From Acidobacteriota bacterium (GTDB lineage: Bacteria > Acidobacteriota > Terriglobia > Terriglobales > Acidobacteriaceae), in the NCBI GenBank assembly GCA_021846945.1, contig JAJZVZ010000016.1, forward strand, positions 1-47,056: DNA of 47,056 nucleotides, read 5' to 3'. Positions 1-8,432 of the stretch are shown piece by piece. Under the pieces are notes generated by a model that did not search any database, was not told the DNA's origin, and saw only the letters and a list, made by a program, of their open reading frames with translations. The first letter of the stretch is position 1; the number at the start of each line of letters is the position of its first letter. Both the position numbers and the translations under genes were made by a program.

Positions 1-411
1 CCGCACCGGCTGCGCAAGTTTCTGCGCTTCAGTGAAGACGCGGCGCGGGCTTGCGGCATTACGCCGCAGCAGCACCAGTTGATGCTGGGCATCGCCGGTT
101 ACACCGGCACCGGCACGGCGACGATCTCGGAGATTGCCGAGTTTTTGCAGGAGAAGCACAACTCCGTCGTGGGCCTGGTTGATCGCGCCGTGCAGGGCGG
201 GCTGGTGGAGAGAACCACGGACGCCGCGGACCGGCGCGTAGTGCTGGTTTCGCTCACCGATCGTGGAGAAGACATTCTGCGCCGGCTTTCGCTGCTGCAC
301 CGCGAAGAGATCAAGCGCCTGCGCAAGGAGTTCCTGCATGCGGGGAAGAGAAGGAGCCGCACGAAACGAACAGCGCGCACTCACGCCGCCGCGAAAGGTT
401 CTTCCCATTGA
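1..411 (+). CDS. MarR-family transcriptional regulator, 5'-truncated by window edge
   Basis: The reading frame is open from base 1 to a TGA at 409-411, so the start lies outside the window. The visible 136 residues form a winged helix: a helix-turn-helix segment (TISEIAEFLQEKHNSVVGLV) followed by the wing (TTDAADRRVVLVSLTDRGEDIL), which is the classic MarR pattern with the conserved D-x-R-D/R-R-x2 wing and 'LT-x-G'. The C-terminus is short, basic and ends in a poorly conserved tail. The gene sits 16 bp upstream of a ClC gene on the same strand and may regulate or be co-transcribed with it; the ligand is unknown. Confidence 0.85.
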   Translation, partial: PHRLRKFLRFSEDAARACGITPQQHQLMLGIAGYTGTGTATISEIAEFLQEKHNSVVGLVDRAVQGGLVERTTDAADRRVVLVSLTDRGEDILRRLSLLHREEIKRLRKEFLHAGKRRSRTKRTARTHAAAKGSSH

Positions 412-427
412 ACAGCAAGGGAGCGCA

Positions 428-2236
428 ATGAAGAAAAGCAACAACACACGAGCCGAAGGCAACCGTCTCCTGCGGCATCCCCTGCTGCGGAAGTACGCCC
501 CGCTCGTCCATGAAGATCTGACGGCCGTCTATGCGCGCGACCTGCGCAAGTGGCTGGTGATTTCCCCGCTGATCGGCGTGATTACGGGCCTGGTCATTAC
601 GGCCATCGCGGTGATTATTCTCCACGACCTGTGGCCGCCCGTGCTCGGTTATTACCTGCGCCACCACTGGGCCATGGTTCCCGGGCTGCTACTCGGCTGC
701 TTGGCGACCGGCCTGATCATGCAGTACCTGACGCCCGACCCGGATGAGCACTCGACAGAGGAGGTTATCCGCTCCTATCACGAGCACCACGGCGACATCA
801 ACATGCGGCCGTTTCTGCCCAAGCTGCTCGCGGCCATCACGACGGTGGGATTCGGCGGCAGCGCGGCGCTCGAAGGCCCCAGCATCTACGGCGGCGGCGC
901 CATCGGTTCATGGCTGTGGAAGCGCCTGCGCCGCGCCACCAGCTTCCGTCTCGACGCGCGCGACCGGCGCGTCATGCTGATCTGCGGCGCGGCCGCCGGC
1001 ATGTCCGCCGTCTTTCGCGCGCCACTTACCGGCATCGTCTTCGCATTGGAGATGCCCTACAAGGACGACCTCGCCCACGAAGCGCTGCTGCCTTCACTGA
1101 TCGCGTCCGTCGTCTCGTTCATGACGCTCAGCTCATTTCTGGGCAGCGCCCCTCTCTTCGATTTCGCCGCGGAACCCTCCTTCACGCGCCACGATCTCGT
1201 CTGGTGCGCGCTGCTGGGGCTTCTGATCGGCCTGATCGGCATGGCATTCGTCACCACCTTCCGCCGCGCGCGCAGCTTCTGTGTTAACGCGCGCGCGCCG
1301 CACTGGGTCAAGCTCACCATCGGCGGGGGCCTGACCGGCGCGTGCGGTCTCGCCTTCATTCACTACTACAACGGACAGCTTGTTCCACTGGGCCCCAACT
1401 ACGAGGCGGTGGGGCTGATCCTCGGCCACGCGCACAGCAGCCTGGAACTGGTTGTCTTTGGCCTGCTCAAACTGGCGGCCACGGTCTTCACCCTGGGCGC
1501 GGGAGGCGTCAGCGCAATGTTCGTGCCGCTCTTCCTCACCGGCGGAGCCTTTGGCGTCGCCTTCGCGCAGTCCGTGGTGCACAGCGGGTCGCCCGCCCTG
1601 TACGCGGCCGTGGGCATGGCCGCCTTTATCGCGGCTGGATATAAAACTCCGATGGCCGCGGTCGTCTTTGTGGCTGAGGCGACCGGCGGCCACGCCTTCA
1701 TCATTCCCGCCCTGATCGGTTCCGCCGTGGCCTACGCCGTCTCCGGCGACGCCTCGGCCTCCGGAGACCAGCGCCTGCACGAGGTGGTCAAGGTGCATGC
1801 GCTCCAGGGGATTCCGGTCAGCGAAATCATGCAGAGTCACGTGCTCGCAGCCAAGGCATCGCTCAAGCTGCGCGAGTTCGCCGCCATGCTTTCGCCCCAC
1901 ACGCGCCATGAGGTATTTCCTGTCTTCGAGGGCGGAAAGCTGATCGGCACATGCAGCCTCTGGTCGCTGAGCCATGTTCCGCCGGAGAAATGGAACACCC
2001 TCACCGTGCGCGACATCACCGAGCCGCATATCCAGAACGTTTCTCCGCAAACCGATGCTTTGGAAGCGCTGCGCCTGCTGCTGGCCGAAGACGGCCAGCC
2101 TACGCTACTGGTCGTGGAAGAAAGCCATCACGTGAAAGGCATCCTGACCAAGACGGATCTGCTGCACGCGCTGCTGCCCTATCACCCCGACGCCTTCGGC
2201 GAAGAGACAGAGGAGGCGGTGCCGAGCCCGGCATGA
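428..2236 (+). CDS. ClC-type anion channel/antiporter with C-terminal CBS pair (variant selectivity motif)
   Basis: 602 residues. ATG 428 is chosen because AAGGGAG lies 4 nt upstream; earlier in-frame starts overlap the MarR gene and read as its shadow. The N-terminal ~440 residues are polytopic and ClC-like: GGSAALEGP (gating glutamate E149, the position of E148 in E. coli ClC) and a GAGGVSAMFVP block matching the GxFxP signature. The last ~130 residues are two CBS-like repeats, which usually bind adenine nucleotides. The family moves Cl- (or F-, nitrate) across the inner membrane as a channel or H+ antiporter. Oddity: the first signature, GSGIP, is not present; the corresponding stretch (about residues 106-113) reads DEHSTEEV. 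A second ClC gene follows 61 bp downstream. Confidence 0.9.
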   Translation: MKKSNNTRAEGNRLLRHPLLRKYAPLVHEDLTAVYARDLRKWLVISPLIGVITGLVITAIAVIILHDLWPPVLGYYLRHHWAMVPGLLLGCLATGLIMQYLTPDPDEHSTEEVIRSYHEHHGDINMRPFLPKLLAAITTVGFGGSAALEGPSIYGGGAIGSWLWKRLRRATSFRLDARDRRVMLICGAAAGMSAVFRAPLTGIVFALEMPYKDDLAHEALLPSLIASVVSFMTLSSFLGSAPLFDFAAEPSFTRHDLVWCALLGLLIGLIGMAFVTTFRRARSFCVNARAPHWVKLTIGGGLTGACGLAFIHYYNGQLVPLGPNYEAVGLILGHAHSSLELVVFGLLKLAATVFTLGAGGVSAMFVPLFLTGGAFGVAFAQSVVHSGSPALYAAVGMAAFIAAGYKTPMAAVVFVAEATGGHAFIIPALIGSAVAYAVSGDASASGDQRLHEVVKVHALQGIPVSEIMQSHVLAAKASLKLREFAAMLSPHTRHEVFPVFEGGKLIGTCSLWSLSHVPPEKWNTLTVRDITEPHIQNVSPQTDALEALRLLLAEDGQPTLLVVEESHHVKGILTKTDLLHALLPYHPDAFGEETEEAVPSPA

Positions 2237-2297
2237 CGAGCCGCGCCGGCCGCGGATAGAGGATCAGTTTGAAGACCAGTATCGAAAGGAGTTTCGC

Positions 2298-4139
2298 ATG
2301 GCCGATTTTTCCGTTCGTGAGGTCGCAGGTCATCCCGAAGAGGCGCCTGAGAAGAAAGGGCAATTCGGCGTCGCGCTCGAACCCGCCGCGCTGAAGATAT
2401 GCGGCTACGCACTGCTGGTGGGCCTGATCGGAGGCCTGGTCGCTCAGGGACTCCTTGAACTGATTTATCTCTTCACCAACATCTTTTTCTACGGCCGGTT
2501 ATCCTTCGCCATCACCAATCCGGCGCACAGTCATCTGCATCTCTGGGTCATTCTCATACCGCCCATCGGCGGGCTCGTGGTGGGCCTGCTCATCTACTTC
2601 TTCGAGCCCACGCTCAAGGGCCACGGGATTCCTGAAGCCATGGAGGCGGTCCTGTTCGGTCACAGCCGCATGCGGACGCGTGTGGCGATCCTCAAGCCAC
2701 TGGCGACGGCATTGGCCATCGGCACCGGCGGTCCCTTCGGAGCCGAAGGCCCGATCATCCAGACCGGCGGCGCATTCGGATCGCTGCTCGGCCAGTGGTT
2801 GGGACTGACGCCCTACAATCGCCGCGTGCTGCTGGCTTCGGGCGCCGCAGCCGGCATGGCGGCAACATTTACCGCGCCACTTTCCGGCATCCTGGTTGCC
2901 GTCGAGTTGCTGCTCTTCGAGTTGCGCGCCCGCTCGTTTATCCCGGTGGCGCTGGCTTCCGTGGTAGCCACCGGTGTCCGCGTCCACTTCGTTGGATGGG
3001 CGCCGCTCTTTCCCGCGCCCGAGTACAAGATCACCAGCACAACCGAGCTTTGGCTCTTCGCCGTCCTCGGCATCCTCATGGGCATCGTCGGCGTGGCCAT
3101 GATCCGGGCGCTGGCCTGGCTTGAAGACTTCTTCGACAACATGCCCATTCCCTACGCGGCCATCTGGTGCCCCGCCATCGGCGCGTTGATCCTGGGCGTC
3201 ATCGGCTACTTCTGCCCGCAGGTCTTCGGCACCAGTTATGACACCATTCGCGACATGCTCAACGACCGCCTCACCGCCGGCAGTCTCCTCGGCATCGGCG
3301 TGGCCAAGTTCTGGGCGCTGGTCATCTCGCTCGGATCGGGCACCACCGGCGGCGTCTTTGCGCCTTCGCTCGTTGTTGGTGGAGGACTGGGTGCGGTCTT
3401 TGGGATGGGCTGCCGGCATTTGTTTCCGCACCTTGTGAGCGACCCGGGATTCTACGCACTGGCGGCGATGGCGGGCGTCTTTGGCGGCATCGCGCGCGCG
3501 CCTTTCACCAGCATTGTCTTCCTCGCCGAACTGAGCCACAATCCCAACTCGCTGCTGCCGCTTACGCTCTGCGTCATGATCTCGGATGCGGTGGTGCGCC
3601 TGCTCAGCCGCGATTCGATCATGACCGTCAAGCTCGTCAAGCGCGGACTGATCATCCTCCAGGACTACTGGGTACCGGTTCTGATGCGCGCGCGCATCGA
3701 CCAGGTGATGCACAAGCAGTTCCGCGTTGTCCATGGTGACGAGGAACTGCGCGCCGTGATCCACGAGCTGTCGCAGAGCGATATTGGCCTGATCCCGGTT
3801 GTGAATGCCGCGGGCGAACTGCTCGGCATCGTCGAGGCGCACGACCTGCTGCGCATCGAGCCGCCCGATCATCACTTCACGATGCGCGAGCTGGCGCGGT
3901 CAGACTACGTCCTTGCATATCCAGGCGAAGCGGTCGACCGCGTGCAGCGCGAGATGATGCTGAAGAACGTCGAGAACGTCGTCGTGGTCGAATCCAGCCG
4001 CGCGCTCAAGCCCATCGGCATCGTCCGCGCCAACGACATCCTGCAACTGCGCCGCTGGCTGCTCGAAGAAGAGCAGGGCGAACTGCGCCGCACCACGCTC
4101 GACAAGCCCGAGGAGAGCCCCGGCGTGCAGTTGGGGTGA
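2298..4139 (+). CDS. ClC-type chloride channel/antiporter with CBS domains
   Basis: 613 residues; ATG preceded by AAAGGAG at 2284-2290. The membrane domain carries all three ClC signatures: GHGIP (residues 108-112, for GSGIP), GAEGP with gating glutamate E150, and GSGTTGGVFAP (GxFxP). About 10-12 hydrophobic segments are followed by two CBS domains from roughly residue 450 onward (VMHKQFRVV... and MRELARSDYVL...). Expected role is chloride/proton exchange or chloride conduction at the inner membrane, with possible nucleotide regulation through the CBS pair. It is distinct in sequence from the ClC encoded just upstream, so the pair is not a recent tandem duplication. A small imperfect GC hairpin follows near 4181-4198 but has no T-run. 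Confidence 0.93.
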   Translation: MADFSVREVAGHPEEAPEKKGQFGVALEPAALKICGYALLVGLIGGLVAQGLLELIYLFTNIFFYGRLSFAITNPAHSHLHLWVILIPPIGGLVVGLLIYFFEPTLKGHGIPEAMEAVLFGHSRMRTRVAILKPLATALAIGTGGPFGAEGPIIQTGGAFGSLLGQWLGLTPYNRRVLLASGAAAGMAATFTAPLSGILVAVELLLFELRARSFIPVALASVVATGVRVHFVGWAPLFPAPEYKITSTTELWLFAVLGILMGIVGVAMIRALAWLEDFFDNMPIPYAAIWCPAIGALILGVIGYFCPQVFGTSYDTIRDMLNDRLTAGSLLGIGVAKFWALVISLGSGTTGGVFAPSLVVGGGLGAVFGMGCRHLFPHLVSDPGFYALAAMAGVFGGIARAPFTSIVFLAELSHNPNSLLPLTLCVMISDAVVRLLSRDSIMTVKLVKRGLIILQDYWVPVLMRARIDQVMHKQFRVVHGDEELRAVIHELSQSDIGLIPVVNAAGELLGIVEAHDLLRIEPPDHHFTMRELARSDYVLAYPGEAVDRVQREMMLKNVENVVVVESSRALKPIGIVRANDILQLRRWLLEEEQGELRRTTLDKPEESPGVQLG

Positions 4140-4275
4140 ATCCCGCTGGCATTTTCGCTGCGTTTTTCGTTGATTCTTCCTGCCATCCTGGAGGGTGGCG
4201 AATCCTTGCATTCGGCCACCGCGCTTGTGGGGTGAAAAAACACCTGCCTCCACATCGTGCAGCATAGCGCTGACC

Positions 4276-4303
4276 TTGACTGCCCAAAAAAAGCCGCTAC
4301 ACT
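4276..4303 (+). promoter_or_regulatory. Predicted sigma70-type promoter for the lipoprotein gene
   Basis: TTGACT at 4276-4281, 16-bp spacer containing an A7 run, and TACACT at 4298-4303. Transcription would start near 4310, leaving a leader of about 125 nt before ATG 4435. The call rests on motif match only. Confidence 0.45.
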
Positions 4304-4353
4304 ATTCGCCAGACTATCAACGCGTCATTTTATGTCGCTTATGTCACGAGCCA

Positions 4354-4385
4354 CCGCATGCACTTCTATCCGGAAGCGCATGCGG
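4354..4385 (+). other. Hairpin in the 5' leader of the lipoprotein gene
   Basis: CCGCATGC (4354-4361) pairs perfectly with GCATGCGG (4378-4385). Inside, CTTC (4363-4366) pairs with GAAG (4373-4376), leaving an A/C mismatch and a TATCCG loop. The structure ends 49 nt before ATG 4435 and has no T-tract, so it is more likely a leader structure than a terminator. No known riboswitch class is recognised. Confidence 0.5.
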
Positions 4386-4434
4386 CGACCTTTCTGAAGA
4401 ACGTTGCACGATCGAAAGGTGTAGGGGGCTAGCT

Positions 4435-5946
4435 ATGGTTCCCGTGTCATCCGGTTTTTCCGTCAGGTCAATCGCATCTCAATTCCGCTCATGCGTGCCG
4501 GCCGTCGCCATGTTGGCTGTTGTTCTCGCGGCCGGCTGCGGCGGAGGCGGCGCCGGTACCACCTTCAGCGGCAATACGACAGTGACAATTCTGGCCACAG
4601 GCACTGAAAATAACCAGTGGACGAATTTCACGGCGGGTCTAGACACCCTCACGCTGACCAGCCAAAGCGGCACTTCAGTAAACCTGCTCAGCAAAACCGC
4701 AGGTACTGAGTTTACGCATCTGAACGGCACCGTCGAGCCCTTGCTTACGGTTAGTGTTCCGCAAGGTATTTACACCTCAGCCACGGCATCGCTGACAGGT
4801 GTCGGCTTTCTTTGCGTGGATCTCGCCCCGGGTGGCAACGGCATCGGAACCAGCATGTATGCCTATAACGTCCCGATACCCGCGACCAGCGCGACTGTCA
4901 CTTTGCCGAAGCCCATCACCATTTCCGGACAGAACATGGGCCTTCTGCTCGATTTTCAGGTGTCGAAGTCGCTGAACTTTCCCGGCGGCTGTTCCTCAAA
5001 TGACACGTCTTATACGGTCAAGCCGGCCTTTGTTCTTACGTCCATAGCCATACCCGCGCACGCCACCAACAGCGGGAACGGCAAGGCGCTTAACCATCAG
5101 GGGCTGATCGCATCGATTGAAAACGGCGGGACCACATTCAGCGTAACCACCGAGTACGGCCCCGTCTGGCAGGTCCAGTCAGACGCGAACACCGTTTATC
5201 AGGGCGTGACCGGGCCTTCGCAACTCGCGGCCGGTCTGCCGGTGGACATCGATGCGGCTGTGCAACCCGACGGCTCGATGCTGGCCACACGCATCGCGGT
5301 CTACGACACCAATACCACGGACCTGAGCGTCGACGTTGGGCCACTTCTGAGCACGAATATGCGCTGGACGGGGCTCTCGCCCTCCACGCATCTGCTTGCC
5401 GTCTCGGGCGGCGAGACATCATGGGGCGCCATACCATGGATGTCCCATTTCCCTTACTGGGACTACACGAATGCGGTTTTCCAAATCTCCGGTCAGCTCA
5501 CCAATCTGCAAAGCCTCCCGTTTACCGCCAGCTTTACTGCATCGACCATGGTCGCAGGACAACATGTAAGCCTGACGACACACGTTCCAACGATTCCGAG
5601 GATGGATCCTTGGGGCAACCCGCAGCCGCCTGTAACCACCGTTACGCTGGTTCCGCAAACGATCAACGGCACGGTCGAGGCGATCTCCAGCGACAGCGGT
5701 TTCACGACTTACATGGTTGCGCTCGGCTCCTACGAACTATTCCCTATCTTCGCCCCGCAGCCGAACCCTGTTTCCGTTGTTCACGATCCAGGCACGGTCG
5801 TTGTTTACGCCGACAGCAATACGCAAACCCTCAACACCACCGCCGTCTCCGCAGGCAGAGTGATGCGCTTCTACGGTCTGGTCTTCAACGACAACGGTAC
5901 GCTTCGCATGGACTGCGCCCAGATTAACGACGGCGTGCCGCAATAG
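4435..5946 (+). CDS. Secreted lipoprotein, DUF4382-like N-terminal and DUF5666-like repeats
   Basis: 503 residues from ATG 4435; upstream in-frame codons to 4195 are a non-coding extension, and an AGGGGG stretch lies 9 nt before this ATG. A lipoprotein signal ends in LAAGC with the lipidated Cys at residue 35, followed by a Gly-rich linker. The mature part is beta-rich and Thr/Ser-rich: a first module with the pattern '..LDTLTLTSQSGTSVNLL..EFTHLNGTVEPLLTVSVPQGIYTSATA', which resembles DUF4382, then repeated modules like DUF5666 (GLIASIENGGTTFSV, ATRIAVYDTN). Such proteins are frequent in Acidobacteriota; no biochemical function is known to me. It is likely anchored to the cell envelope. A predicted promoter and leader hairpin lie upstream, and the gene is convergent with the DHH gene. 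Confidence 0.8.
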   Translation: MVPVSSGFSVRSIASQFRSCVPAVAMLAVVLAAGCGGGGAGTTFSGNTTVTILATGTENNQWTNFTAGLDTLTLTSQSGTSVNLLSKTAGTEFTHLNGTVEPLLTVSVPQGIYTSATASLTGVGFLCVDLAPGGNGIGTSMYAYNVPIPATSATVTLPKPITISGQNMGLLLDFQVSKSLNFPGGCSSNDTSYTVKPAFVLTSIAIPAHATNSGNGKALNHQGLIASIENGGTTFSVTTEYGPVWQVQSDANTVYQGVTGPSQLAAGLPVDIDAAVQPDGSMLATRIAVYDTNTTDLSVDVGPLLSTNMRWTGLSPSTHLLAVSGGETSWGAIPWMSHFPYWDYTNAVFQISGQLTNLQSLPFTASFTASTMVAGQHVSLTTHVPTIPRMDPWGNPQPPVTTVTLVPQTINGTVEAISSDSGFTTYMVALGSYELFPIFAPQPNPVSVVHDPGTVVVYADSNTQTLNTTAVSAGRVMRFYGLVFNDNGTLRMDCAQINDGVPQ

Positions 5947-5976
5947 CCCTGAGGCGACTCTTCCGCGCGGCATCGC

Positions 5977-6966
5977 CTACTCCATCGGATTGTGCGCGCG
6001 CAATTCCGCGACGATCTCCGCCGCGGCCGCGCGGGCCTGCTGCTCCTGGTCCGGCTGAAAGCTGATCGCGCCCACGCGGGCGTGGCCCCCGCCACCGTAG
6101 CGCTCGCAGACCTTCGCCAGGTTCACCATCTTCGCCGGGTCAGCCTTGGTCCACGGATTCGAGCCCACCGCAACCTTGGTGCGGAAGCTCGACTTCGACA
6201 GCCCGATCGAGTAGGTTGCCTGCGGATGCAGGTAGTAGGGGATGAATTTGTTGAAGCCCTCCAGCGGATGGTCGGTGATGTCGAAGAAGATGGTGCCGCT
6301 GCGCTCTTCGCTGCGGCTGCGGATGAGCTCCAGCGCCTGCTGGTGGCGTTCGAGCAGCGGCGGCAGCAGGCCAGCCACAAAGGGCTGGCCCAGCAACTCC
6401 GCCAGAGGCATCTCGGTAAGCAGCGGAATCAGCCGCGGAATAAAGCGCTCGTCCTGCGTGGACTCGATGATGAGGGTCAGCTTCATCGCTGGGGCGGCCA
6501 TCTCTACCGCCGCCTCGGGGCTTTCGTAGCGCGCGCCGTCCACAATGTCAGCCCAGCGGATCAGCTCCGCCACCGGGGCCGTATCGAAGCCAAAGCGCGT
6601 CGAGCCGATGTGCGCCAGAAAGCTGGTGCACGAGGTGTAGTCGGGGTCGAAGAACTTGCGTGCGGCGCACGCCGGGTCTTGCTGGCAGGCAAGAAAATGC
6701 TCGTGGTCCGCGTTGGTAAGAAACGCTGACTGATGGTGATCGAACCACCACGTGATTCGGGGCGACGCCGAATACTTGAAATCCACAATGGCGTTCTCGT
6801 CGCCCGTAAACTGGCTCTCGTCAAAGAGCGCGCCGGCACGGTGTACCAGTCCGTGAAACTCGTAGCTGGCCGCACCGTTGATCTTTTCGCGATGAAAGCG
6901 CGCGAAAAGCGAGGCTGAGCATGCCCCGTCAAAGCATTTGTCGTGATAAAAGACACGAACCCGCAA
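5977..6966 (-). CDS. DHH-family phosphoesterase
   Basis: 329 residues. The start is taken as TTG 6966-6964 because AGGAGGGAC lies just upstream and the conserved N-terminus begins immediately (VRVFYHDKCFDGACSA). Metal-binding motifs are H8, D9, D13, then D76-H77-H78 (WWFDHHQS) and the C-terminal GGGGH of a DHHA1-type domain (YGGGGHARVGA). DHH proteins are Mn2+-dependent phosphohydrolases such as nano-RNases, cyclic-di-AMP phosphodiesterases and RecJ relatives. This one is short and single-domain, in the range of oligoribonuclease-like members, but the substrate cannot be told from sequence. An upstream open extension on the minus strand is low-complexity antisense of the CPBP gene and is not taken as coding. 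Confidence 0.85.
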   Translation of the reverse strand: MRVRVFYHDKCFDGACSASLFARFHREKINGAASYEFHGLVHRAGALFDESQFTGDENAIVDFKYSASPRITWWFDHHQSAFLTNADHEHFLACQQDPACAARKFFDPDYTSCTSFLAHIGSTRFGFDTAPVAELIRWADIVDGARYESPEAAVEMAAPAMKLTLIIESTQDERFIPRLIPLLTEMPLAELLGQPFVAGLLPPLLERHQQALELIRSRSEERSGTIFFDITDHPLEGFNKFIPYYLHPQATYSIGLSKSSFRTKVAVGSNPWTKADPAKMVNLAKVCERYGGGGHARVGAISFQPDQEQQARAAAAEIVAELRAHNPME

Positions 6967-7182
6967 AATTGACTGTCCCTCCTCAGCCGGGGATTTCGAA
7001 TCACCGGAACTGTTAAGGATCAAGGCCGCGGCCGATTGTGTCAAGAGATGGCTCGTGAACACGCAACCAACGATCGCCCGCAATGTGTTCGCGGCGATTG
7101 TCCGCGCTGTCACTGACCATCCTTGGCGTTTCTCCAGTAGAATGCAGCGAATAGGATTCTTCTTGAGATTGAAGGAGGCGTT

Positions 7183-8346
7183 ATGGAGCCGGAGATGCAG
7201 CCGCCGCAGGAAACCGCGCCGGAAGGGCCCGGAGCGCCGCTCGTGCCTGAGCCGGGCGGCGACGGCGCGGGCGAGATCGAGTATCGCGGGCTGCGCTGGA
7301 TCTTTATCGGCGGCCAGGGGCTGCGCGCGGGCTGGTCGGTATTTCTCTTCATTCTCCTCACGGCCTTCTTTCTGAGCGCCATGGCAATGGTTGTGCGCAT
7401 GGCTACCGGTCACGGGCGGCACGCGCGGCCTACAGGCCTCTCTCCCTTGACCGCCCTGGTTGCCGAGGGAGTCTCGCTGCTCGCGATTCTCTGCGCCGGC
7501 GCGCTGCTGGCGCTGATCGAGCGGCGCGGCATCCTCGATTACAATCTGCGCGGGCCGCGCCGTGCCGCGCATTTCCTTGCCGGTCTGGCGACCGGTTTTC
7601 TGGCCCTCTCGGCGCTGGTGGGCACGCTGGCCTGGGGCGGCTGGCTGCACTTCGGCCCGTTGGCGCTTTCCGGAACGCAGATTCTCGGCTTCGGCGCGTT
7701 GTGGGGAGCCGCTTTTCTGCTCACCGGCTTCTTTGAGGAGGGCAGCTTCCGCTGCTATCTGCAATACACGCTGACGCGCGGCATCAACTTCTGGTGGGCG
7801 GTGGGCATCGTCGCCGCGCTGTGCCTGGCCGTCACGCTCCGCGACAAGGGCAACGGCGTCTGGGGCGTCTATCTCATGGCGTTGCTGGGCGTACTTCCGT
7901 GCCTCATTCTGCACGTGAAGCGAGCGCCGGGCTCCGGCTTTTGGCAGGCTGCCTGGGTCACCTCAACCTTCTTCGGCTTTTTGCATACCGGCAACACCGG
8001 CGAGAACTGGATCGGCATTGCTGCCGCCGGAGCCATCGGCTTTGTCTTCTGCGTCAGCGTCTGGGTCACCGGCTCGGCTTGGTGGGCCATCGGCTGCCAC
8101 GCGGCCTGGGACTGGGCGGAAACCTACTTTTACGGCACCGCCGACAGCGGCCTCGTCCCCAAAGGACACCTGCTCACATCCACGCCCGCCGGAAATCCCT
8201 TTTGGAGCGGCGGCGCCGATGGTCCCGAGGGCAGCGTGCTGGTCTTTGCCGTGATTCTGCTTCTGCTGCTCGCCTTGATCGCGATCTACGGCCGCCGGCG
8301 GCCTGCCGAAACCGCCATTGCCGAATCGCAGCAGCCGGCGGAGTAG
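7183..8346 (+). CDS. CPBP-family intramembrane glutamic endopeptidase
   Basis: 387 residues, GGAGG 6 nt before the ATG. A Pro/Gly-rich cytoplasmic N-terminus (about 45 residues) is followed by roughly eight membrane segments. The Abi/CPBP motifs are visible: E185-E186 with R190 (FFEEGSFRCYLQ, motif 1), H268 (FGFLHTGNTGEN, motif 2) and H306 (GCHAAWDW, motif 3). These residues form the active site in Rce1-type enzymes, which cleave within or near the membrane; bacterial members are linked to bacteriocin immunity and stress, but the substrate here is unknown. Motif 1 is slightly divergent (EEGSFR for EExxxR, so the spacing is kept). The gene is divergent from the DHH gene, and a possible -10 (TAGAAT) lies at 7137. 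Confidence 0.88.
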   Translation: MEPEMQPPQETAPEGPGAPLVPEPGGDGAGEIEYRGLRWIFIGGQGLRAGWSVFLFILLTAFFLSAMAMVVRMATGHGRHARPTGLSPLTALVAEGVSLLAILCAGALLALIERRGILDYNLRGPRRAAHFLAGLATGFLALSALVGTLAWGGWLHFGPLALSGTQILGFGALWGAAFLLTGFFEEGSFRCYLQYTLTRGINFWWAVGIVAALCLAVTLRDKGNGVWGVYLMALLGVLPCLILHVKRAPGSGFWQAAWVTSTFFGFLHTGNTGENWIGIAAAGAIGFVFCVSVWVTGSAWWAIGCHAAWDWAETYFYGTADSGLVPKGHLLTSTPAGNPFWSGGADGPEGSVLVFAVILLLLLALIAIYGRRRPAETAIAESQQPAE

Positions 8347-8432
8347 GCAGCCCCGCGGCCGCTGCTCGCAGGTGACACGAAATGTGCCGCGCGTCCTGCC
8401 GAGTTCCCCGCGATTTATTCTGTTGTTGACTG

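Noticed and set aside
263-427. Longer N-terminus for the first ClC protein
   Set aside because: The extra 55 codons overlap the MarR gene in another frame and lack a Shine-Dalgarno, unlike ATG 428.
2499-3875. Long minus-strand open frame (458 codons) opposite the second ClC gene
   Set aside because: Arg/His/Asp-rich product with no family features; typical antisense shadow of a GC-rich gene whose plus-strand product has full ClC signatures.
7016-7044. Perfect TTGACA on the minus strand upstream of the DHH gene
   Set aside because: No acceptable -10 at 16-18 bp; the spacing is occupied by GGCCGCGGCC, so not listed as a promoter.
6967-7914. Upstream extension of the DHH gene on the minus strand
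   Set aside because: It is the antisense of the CPBP gene and low-complexity; a good Shine-Dalgarno supports TTG 6966.
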